Shown: in pieces, positions 59,061-64,000 of the stretch
Layout of the letters: every line of letters begins with the position of its first letter
Numbering within the stretch: the stretch's first letter is position 1
Source of the DNA: an uncultured Clostridia bacterium
GTDB lineage: Bacteria; Bacillota; Clostridia; Oscillospirales; Ruminococcaceae
Length of the DNA: 64,000 nt
Assembly (NCBI GenBank): GCA_947623585.1
Contig: CANQHA010000005.1
Coordinates: 59,247-123,246, forward strand
Reading direction: 5' to 3'
Notes under the pieces: generated by a model
The model's input: only the letters and a program-made list of their open reading frames with translations
What the model was told of the DNA's origin: nothing
Database searches by the model: none
Program-made: the position numbers and the translations under genes

Positions 59061-59877
59061 GCGGCTCAAGGAGCTTTTGAACACCTCCGGCGCCGTTGTG
59101 ATAGGCGCAGGAGCGGGGCTCTCTACATCTGCGGGATTTACCTATTCGGGCGAGCGATTCAGAAAATATTTCTCCGATTTTGCCCGAAAATACGGCTTTT
59201 CGGATATGTACTCGGGCGGGTTTTATCCATATAAAACTCCCGAGGAATTTTGGGCATACTGGTCGAGATACATCTTCATCAACCGCTACACCGACCCGCC
59301 GAAGCCGGTTTACCGCGAGCTGCTCGAGCTGATAAAAAATCAAGATTGCTTCGTCATCACAACCAACGTCGACCACTGCTTCCAGAAAGCCGGATTCGAC
59401 AAAACGCGGCTTTTCTACACGCAGGGCGACTATGGGCTGTTTCAATGCTCCGAGCCCTGCTGTCAGGAAACTTTTGACAACGAAAGCGTGGTTCGGCAGA
59501 TGATGGAGCGGCAAAGGGACATGAAAATCCCGACCGAGCTGCTCCCGAAATGTCCACACTGCCAAAAGCCCATGACAATGAATCTGCGCTCCGACGACAG
59601 ATTTGTCGAGGACGAGGGTTGGCACGTTGCCGCCGCGAGGTATTCGGATTTTATCCGTACGCACACCGGGCGGGTGCTGTATCTCGAACTCGGCGTCGGC
59701 TACAACACGCCCGGGATCATCAAGTACCCGTTTTGGCGCATGACTGCGATGAACCCGCGGGCGGCGTACGTCTGTATCAACCGCGGCGAAGCGGTCTGCC
59801 CGACCGAAATTGAGGGGCGGAGCGTTTGCATTGACGGGGACATTGGGGAGGTTTTTGAAGATTTGCAAAGGGCATGA
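59005..59877 (+). CDS. Class M sirtuin (SirTM) ADP-ribosyltransferase
   Basis: 290 residues. GAVVIGAGAGLSTSAGFTYS near 29-48 binds NAD; FVITTNVDHCFQKAGF near 112-127 has the catalytic Asn-x-Asp; YTQGDYGLFQCSEPC near 132-146 has Gln in place of the histidine of deacylating sirtuins, as in SirTM. Zinc cysteines are CxxxCC near 142-147 and CPHC near 176-179. SirTM modifies lipoylated carrier proteins in staphylococci and streptococci. Starts at later Met codons (59017, 59020) would shorten the overlap with the macrodomain gene. Confidence 0.94.
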   Translation: MSLKMMTAGYIKNYSDKIKRLKELLNTSGAVVIGAGAGLSTSAGFTYSGERFRKYFSDFARKYGFSDMYSGGFYPYKTPEEFWAYWSRYIFINRYTDPPKPVYRELLELIKNQDCFVITTNVDHCFQKAGFDKTRLFYTQGDYGLFQCSEPCCQETFDNESVVRQMMERQRDMKIPTELLPKCPHCQKPMTMNLRSDDRFVEDEGWHVAAARYSDFIRTHTGRVLYLELGVGYNTPGIIKYPFWRMTAMNPRAAYVCINRGEAVCPTEIEGRSVCIDGDIGEVFEDLQRA

Positions 59878-59941
59878 GCTTTTGAAAATCTTACTTATGC
59901 TGTGGTGCTGTACTATTAATAAAATATGATTTGGCATTAAA

Positions 59942-59979
59942 AGTACCCACGCCGTTTTTGCAGAGTGGGTACTCATTTT
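59942..59979 (+). terminator. Terminator of the sirtuin operon
   Basis: AGTACCCAC (59942-59950) pairs with GTGGGTACT (59965-59973), then CATTTTG. The stretch 59980-60069 shows no gene. Confidence 0.75.
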
Positions 59980-60069
59980 GAGGAATGCATGAAATGAAGA
60001 TATAGGTTTATGGCACATCGTTTTTAGGAAGTAATCGTTTTTCAGAGCTTGTAATACGACTTGAATTAC

Positions 60070-60273
60070 TTAGTATCCATAATCCCACGGATCAAACCCT
60101 GCGTCCTCAAGAAGTTCAGCCTTTACATCAGGCTCCATCTCGTCGAGCAGTTCTGGGTCAAAACCGAACGCTTTGAGATCCTCGCGCGCCCTCAAAATAT
60201 CCTCAACAGTCCTCGCGCTCACAATTTTAATTTCATCATACTGCTCAGGTTTTTTCTCATTGTCTTTCTGCAT
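60070..60273 (-). CDS. Small repeat-borne protein, copy B
   Basis: 67 residues from the ATG at 60273, which has AGGAGG eight bases upstream. An acidic helical protein: VEDILRAREDLKAFGF near 25-40 and LEDAGFDPWDYGY at the end. No family recognised. The copy at 31242 differs by few residues but has lost this start by a one-base insertion. Conservation of the protein frame between copies suggests it is or was translated. Confidence 0.65.
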   Translation of the reverse strand: MQKDNEKKPEQYDEIKIVSARTVEDILRAREDLKAFGFDPELLDEMEPDVKAELLEDAGFDPWDYGY

Positions 60274-60613
60274 ATTCTTGTCCTCCTGTCTTGACATCAG
60301 CCGCAAACCCGCTATAATAGGCGATTTGCTCCGATTTGTTTAACACATTTACTACTTAGCACTCTCAAGGGGTCAAATTGGGGTCAAAAATAACTAAAAA
60401 ATGGCAAAATTTAAGAGCATTTTAGCAGACTGCATAGAAAAATGTCCCAAAGCGGTCGTTTTGGGATAGCATGGGGTCCCCGAAAATGCGTGCATTTTTG
60501 GGGAAAGAGGCGGAACAGCGGAATGAGCGAACCGCGACGAACAGGAGCGGCGAGGGATATGCAGCTTGTGACGCCGAGCGGGGGAAGGACTTGCGAGGCG
60601 ACCTCCGGGTTAT
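60077..60613 (-). repeat. 0.54-kb dispersed element, copy B, with tRNA-fMet-like end
   Basis: Same organisation as 31248-31788. Its right end has GCGGGGGAAGGACTTG (60578-60593), five unrelated bases, then CGACCTCCGGGTTAT (60599-60613); the same two blocks are 60844-60859 and 60866-60880 inside the tRNA gene, in the same orientation. The stretch 60614-60798 between this copy and the tRNA holds small GC hairpins but no gene. Confidence 0.85.
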
Positions 60614-60798
60614 CGCTTTGCGCCGGCTTGCGGTTTCCAAAGCCGACGGGCGCTCCTGTTAGTCGCTGTCGGTTTTGACCGCTGCGCCGATTTTTGCTCC
60701 CTGCACCCGCCGCAGGCGGCGGTCGAAAAAATCGCCCAACGAGCATAGCTCGCCGTATCAAAAACCCTGAGACTGTCGGTACAATGCATTTCCGAAAT

Positions 60799-60833
60799 AA
60801 AAAAATTCAGACACCCCTGCGGGGTATCTGAAT
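60799..60833 (-). terminator. Terminator of the tRNA gene
   Basis: ATTCAGATACCCC pairs with GGGGTGTCTGAAT on the minus strand, followed by seven T (60805-60799). Confidence 0.92.
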
Positions 60834-60838
60834 TTATT

Positions 60839-60914
<76 letters not shown>

Positions 60915-60935
60915 ATATGCGCTTGGCGCTCAACT

Positions 60936-60964
60936 ATAATAACACATACGGGGCGGTTTGTCAA
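60936..60964 (-). promoter_or_regulatory. Consensus promoter of the tRNA-fMet gene
   Basis: Minus strand TTGACA (60964-60959), 17-base spacer, TATTAT (60941-60936). Confidence 0.9.
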
Positions 60965-61022
60965 GTACTTTTTAAACTTTATTTCGTGAATAAAATGTCT
61001 GTTTGGGTAGATTTTTGCGCGG

Positions 61023-61721
61023 TCACTTTTTGGGCTGGCCGTAATAGGCGTTCGCGCCGTGCTTTCTCAGATAATGCTTATCCAAAAGCTCCTGCTGCAT
61101 CGTTTCGACGTCGCCGCCGTTGATGATCTTCGAGTACATCGCCATCTTCGCGCACTCCTCGAGTATAACCGAGTGGTGGACCGAATCGACGGCGTTTTTT
61201 CCCCATGTGAACGGTCCGTGAGAGTGGACGAGCACGCAGGGTATAGCGTCGGGGTCGAGGTTTTTGAAGGTCTCGATGATAACGAGGCCGGTGTTTTTCT
61301 CATATTCTCCGGCGATCTCGGCGGGGGTCATTTTTCTCGTGCAGGGGACCGCGCCGTAAAAATAATCGCCGTGGGTGGTGCCGAGGGCGGGTATAGGCTT
61401 GCCCGCCTGCGCGAACGACGTCGCAAATGTCGAGTGCGTATGGGTCACTCCGCCGATGTTTTTGAAAGCCTTGTAAAATTCGATATGGGTGGGAGTGTCC
61501 GACGAGGGGCGCATATCGCCCTCGACGACCTTTCCGTCAAGATCGACGACGACCATATCCTCGGGCTTCATTTCGTCATATTCCACCCCCGAGGGCTTGA
61601 TGACGATAAGTCCCTTTTCGCGGTCTATTCCCGAGACGTTTCCCCAAGTGAAGGTGATAAGACCGTAACGCGGCAGGAGCATATTCGCTTCATATACTTC
61701 CTTTTTGAGTTCTTCGAGCAT
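61023..61721 (-). CDS. araD: L-ribulose-5-phosphate 4-epimerase
   Basis: 232 residues, class II aldolase fold: [20 protein letters not shown] near 15-34, [35 protein letters not shown] near 93-107 with two zinc His, and [20 protein letters not shown] near 169-188 with the third His and catalytic region. Converts L-ribulose 5-phosphate to D-xylulose 5-phosphate in arabinose use, consistent with the arabinoxylan enzymes at the other end of the window. Not in an araBA operon here. Confidence 0.95.
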   Translation of the reverse strand: MLEELKKEVYEANMLLPRYGLITFTWGNVSGIDREKGLIVIKPSGVEYDEMKPEDMVVVDLDGKVVEGDMRPSSDTPTHIEFYKAFKNIGGVTHTHSTFATSFAQAGKPIPALGTTHGDYFYGAVPCTRKMTPAEIAGEYEKNTGLVIIETFKNLDPDAIPCVLVHSHGPFTWGKNAVDSVHHSVILEECAKMAMYSKIINGGDVETMQQELLDKHYLRKHGANAYYGQPKK

Positions 61722-61789
61722 TTTTATCCAACCTTTCTTTTTTTAGACGGGTAACTTTTCGCTTCCCGCTTCATATAATGTTCCGAGAG

Positions 61790-62272
61790 CTATTCAAGCT
61801 CGGCGTGGGTGCAAAGAATACCCGAGGGCAAAATGTCTATCGCGGCATAGCTCGGCGCAAGGCCGTCTCTCGGCAAACCGATGCTGCCGGGATTGATATA
61901 ATATACCCCGTCGATATAATCGCACCTGCGCTCATGAGTGTGACCGTAAAGAACGACGTCGGCGCCGGTCTGCGTTGCAAGGTCGCAAAGCCCCGATATT
62001 CCGTATCTCACGCCCTGCATATGCCCGTGGCAAAAGACGATCTTTTTGCCCGCAAGCTCGGTCATCGAGAGCCGCGCTTCTTTCGAGCCGATGTCGCAGT
62101 TCCCCGCGACCTGAAGTATCGTTTTTTCGGGATAAAGCGCGCGGATACCGTCGAGATCGTCCTCTCCGTCGCCGAGGAAGATATAAACGTCTGTCGTAAG
62201 GCAGGTCTGTTCAAAAAGTCTGCTCACGTTTCTGTGGTTTCGGTGAGAATCCGAAAAAGCGACGACGCGCAT
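61790..62272 (-). CDS. YfcE/MJ0936-type phosphodiesterase
   Basis: 160 residues from the ATG at 62272 (GAGAGGTGA site). Metallophosphoesterase motifs: VAFSDSHRN near 4-12 (DxH), FLGDGEDD near 32-39 (GD), VAGNCDIG near 55-62 (GNxD), FCHGHMQGV near 79-87 and LYGHTHERR near 106-114 (GHTH). Dinuclear-metal phosphodiesterase of unknown physiological substrate. GDGEDD is typical of the clostridial branch. Confidence 0.93.
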   Translation of the reverse strand: MRVVAFSDSHRNHRNVSRLFEQTCLTTDVYIFLGDGEDDLDGIRALYPEKTILQVAGNCDIGSKEARLSMTELAGKKIVFCHGHMQGVRYGISGLCDLATQTGADVVLYGHTHERRCDYIDGVYYINPGSIGLPRDGLAPSYAAIDILPSGILCTHAELE

Positions 62273-62349
62273 TTGATCACCTCTCAAAAGTGTTACAGAC
62301 ACATTCTACCACAACGGCAAAAATTTTTCAATAGCGGAGTGACATAAAT

Positions 62350-62592
62350 ATGAACATAAGCAAAAATCAGCAGGATATGCTGGTATCTATGACTTCAAAA
62401 AAGCTCGGCGTGCCCGAGCAGCAGCTCAGAAACGAGCTTCAAAACGGAACGTTCGACAGGCTTTTGGCAACGCTTCCGAAGCAGGAGCAGCAAAAACTGA
62501 CCGCGGCGCTGTCAAATCCCGCGACCGCGCAGGTAGTGCTTTCAAGTCCGCAGGCGAAGCAGCTTATGCAGAAGCTGTTCGGGGGAAAATAA
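62350..62592 (+). CDS. Small hypothetical protein, Gln-rich
   Basis: 80 residues: MNISKNQQDMLVSMTSKKLG, then PEQQLRNELQNGTFDRLLAT and a helical tail ending KQLMQKLFGGK. Predicted all-helical and cytosolic. No family recognised. It opens a run of three small genes in the same direction with short spacing, probably one operon; divergent from yfcE. Confidence 0.65.
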   Translation: MNISKNQQDMLVSMTSKKLGVPEQQLRNELQNGTFDRLLATLPKQEQQKLTAALSNPATAQVVLSSPQAKQLMQKLFGGK

Positions 62593-62625
62593 CAGCTCGG
62601 TCAAAAAGCGAAAGGGGGCGTTTTT

Positions 62626-62976
62626 GTGGAGGATCTTGCCGAGAAAATAAACAGCGTTCTTTCCGACCCCGAGTCTGTGAAGCAGCTCGGCGAGATCGCC
62701 CAGATGCTCGGGTTTTCGCCTGAAAATATGCCCTCGGGCGACGAGCCGCAGCAGCCCGCGCCCGACGTCGGGGCGCTTATGGAGCTTGCGGGGAAGCTGA
62801 AAAACGCGAGCGCCGAGGACGACAACATCAGGTTTCTCAACGCGCTGCGGCCTCTTTTGAGCGAAGAAAAGCAGCCTCGGCTCGACAAGGCGGTCAGGCT
62901 TCTGAAAATAATAAACCTGCTGCCGATAATACGCGACAGCGGTATTTTGGGGGGCGACCTTCTTGGCGTCTTATAG
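62626..62976 (+). CDS. Small hypothetical acidic protein
   Basis: 116 residues from a GTG at 62626 behind AAAGGGGGCG. VEDLAEKINSVLSDPESVKQ, then LGEIAQMLGFSPENMPSGDE and a Pro-rich linker, then a C-terminal helical half RLDKAVRLLKIINLLPIIRD. It reads like a compact helical adaptor. It overlaps the next gene by 14 bases. Not recognised. Confidence 0.65.
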   Translation: MEDLAEKINSVLSDPESVKQLGEIAQMLGFSPENMPSGDEPQQPAPDVGALMELAGKLKNASAEDDNIRFLNALRPLLSEEKQPRLDKAVRLLKIINLLPIIRDSGILGGDLLGVL

Positions 62977-63301
62977 CGGCGATTTCAACAAAATGCAGGA
63001 GGAAGCCCTCGCTCGTCTCAGGGATATGCAAAAGCGTTCGCGAACGGCTGTGAACCGCCCTCAGCAGGAAAAAAGCGCCTCGGAAAAAGCCCCCGACCCT
63101 CAGCCGAAAATGGAGAGCTTTGAACCTCGCCGTCAAAGCGCCGAAAGCTCAAGGCAACGGCCCCCCGACATTTTCGGGAGCCTGTTTTCGGACATGAAAA
63201 TAGATTCCGAGAAAGCGCTGATACTTCTTATGCTTTTTGTGCTTTACAAAAACAAGGCCGACGTCAAGCTGCTCCTCGCGCTGGGGTATTTGCTTATGTA
63301 G
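62963..63301 (+). CDS. Small hypothetical protein with C-terminal hydrophobic segment
   Basis: 112 residues from a TTG at 62963. The N-terminal ~75 residues are charged (EEALARLRDMQKRSRTAVNR); the last ~30 are hydrophobic (ALILLMLFVLYKNKADVKLL, then LALGYLLM), suggesting membrane association. The overlap with the previous gene implies translational coupling. The arrangement of a Pro-rich acidic protein followed by one with a membrane tail resembles small clostridial sporulation or envelope clusters, but I cannot assign it. Confidence 0.6.
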   Translation: MASYSGDFNKMQEEALARLRDMQKRSRTAVNRPQQEKSASEKAPDPQPKMESFEPRRQSAESSRQRPPDIFGSLFSDMKIDSEKALILLMLFVLYKNKADVKLLLALGYLLM

Positions 63302-63463
63302 GGGAGAGGGGGAGGCTTGTTTGCCTCGCTCGCCGCTCGGCAAAGGGGGGAGCCCCCGGCGAGGGTGCAACTTACCCGCTCAGCCGTCGTTTGCGCAAAG
63401 CAACCTTGCGGTTTGCGCCTTATCCTTACCTTTGCCGCAAGCCGAATCGACCGCTTAAAAGGT

Positions 63464-63495
63464 ATCCATATTTTCCTCTGCCGGAAAATATGGAT
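63464..63495. repeat. Perfect 13-bp hairpin
   Basis: ATCCATATTTTCC (63464-63476) with GGAAAATATGGAT (63483-63495). Part of the gene-free region 63302-64000, which otherwise consists of fragments of the repeat that follows and GC hairpins. Confidence 0.7.
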
Positions 63496-63692
63496 GCTAT
63501 CGTTTATCACCCCACCACCGCTTGCTATTTTCCTGAATGCTCCATGCGCACAAAAGCCCCGCAGGGGCGTTGTGCCACAGACGCGGGGTTTTGTCCAAGA
63601 GGACGAGCCGCCGATTCGGCATGGCGGCGAAAGTCCGATTGGCAACAAAACCAGCTTCTGTTGCCCTCAAGGGGCGGGGGCGGGGTTTGCTC

Positions 63693-64000
63693 GTTTGCCT
63701 CGCTCGCCGCTCGGCAAAAGGGAAACCCCCGGCGAGGGTGCAACGATGCCCGCACTTTCTGCGGGCAGGTTATTTTTGCCGGCAAGTTTTTTGTTTGCCT
63801 CGCTCATCGCTCGGCAAAGGGGGAACCCCCGGCGAGGGTGCAACGATGCCCGCACTTTCTGCGGGCAGATTATTTTTGCCGGCAAGTTTTTTGTTTGCCT
63901 CGCTCATCGCTCGGCAAAAGGGGAACCCCCGGCGAGGGTGCAACGATGCCCGCACTTTCTGCGGGCAGGTTATTTTTGCCGGCAAGTTTTTTGTTTGCCT
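63693..64000. repeat. 100-bp tandem repeat running off the window
   Basis: GTTTGCCTCGCTC recurs at 63693, 63793, 63893 and 63993, an exact 100-base period, with a diverged forerunner at 63319. Each unit contains CCCGGCGAGGGTGCAACGA, a GCCCGCA/TGCGGGC hairpin and a palindromic TTGCCGGCAA. Units differ at only a few positions. Open frames across it are by-products of repetition. Confidence 0.92.

Noticed and set aside
59011..60018. 335-codon minus-strand frame opposite the sirtuin gene
   Set aside because: Antisense to a firmly identified SirTM gene and without motif.
63525..63985. Overlapping open frames in the 100-base repeats
   Set aside because: They repeat with the DNA unit, lack ribosome-binding sites and match no protein family.
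63693..64000. CRISPR array
   Set aside because: Period is 100 bases and the whole unit repeats; there are no unique spacers and no cas genes.

Overview
The window looks like a chromosomal stretch from a Clostridia-type Bacillota, probably an uncultured Oscillospiraceae-like gut or rumen anaerobe. The grounds are strong Shine-Dalgarno sites, near-consensus sigma-A promoters with 17-base spacers, Gram-positive lipoprotein signals, clostridial mobile-element genes, many flavoprotein and ferredoxin-type proteins, and cytoplasmic hemicellulose enzymes. The lineage is an inference from gene content; no rRNA is present.

Layout. 1-6.1 kb is core chromosome: a LOG-family hydrolase, a GH8 exo-oligoxylanase and a GH43 glycosidase, the rplM-rpsI ribosomal operon with a structured leader, a DUF1349 protein and an acetyltransferase. 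6.1-14.0 kb is a type I restriction-modification island (small conserved protein, half-length S, HsdM, full-length HsdS, HsdR, YgjP-type metallopeptidase) behind a strong promoter and a three-hairpin leader. 14.1-16.1 kb has two flavodoxin-fold oxidoreductases among degenerate repeats. 16.2-24.7 kb is an integrative mobilizable element (tyrosine integrase, excisionase-like HTH, repressor, MobA/MobL relaxase, TnpV) carrying a TetR/ABC transporter cargo and bounded by a 20-base direct repeat. 24.8-31.0 kb holds GrpB, Nudix, MATE and LacI genes, then an acetyltransferase and a TetR-ATPase-permease operon.

31.2-42.2 kb is an accessory, decaying zone: a repeated 0.54-kb element, two AAA/DUF4143 ATPases plus the tail of a third, a flavoprotein/HxlR pair, a PD-(D/E)XK transposase-family gene with a duplicated tail, a MATE pump behind a terminator-like leader, and a mini-element with an integrase and a short relaxase. 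42.2-55.5 kb is a coherent redox and detoxification cluster: secreted esterases, a DUF362 lipoprotein, a LysR regulator, an ArsP-like permease, a lipoprotein flavodoxin, a RibD-like reductase, two aldo/keto reductases, an SDR, an iron-type alcohol dehydrogenase, a CMD-cupin fusion and a DUF4405 membrane protein. Three of its intergenic regions share a bipartite dyad plus -10 box that I do not recognise, and the same spacers carry a purine/pyrimidine inverted-repeat family found only here.

55.5-59.9 kb contains an HxlR regulator, element relics, and an apparent operon of nitroreductase, PNPOx-ferredoxin fusion, zinc macrodomain and class M sirtuin (an ADP-ribosylation switch pair). 60.0-64.0 kb has the second copy of the 0.54-kb repeat, an initiator tRNA-fMet gene whose 3' half is echoed in both repeat copies, L-ribulose-5-phosphate 4-epimerase, a YfcE-like phosphodiesterase, three small genes, and a 100-base tandem repeat running off the end.
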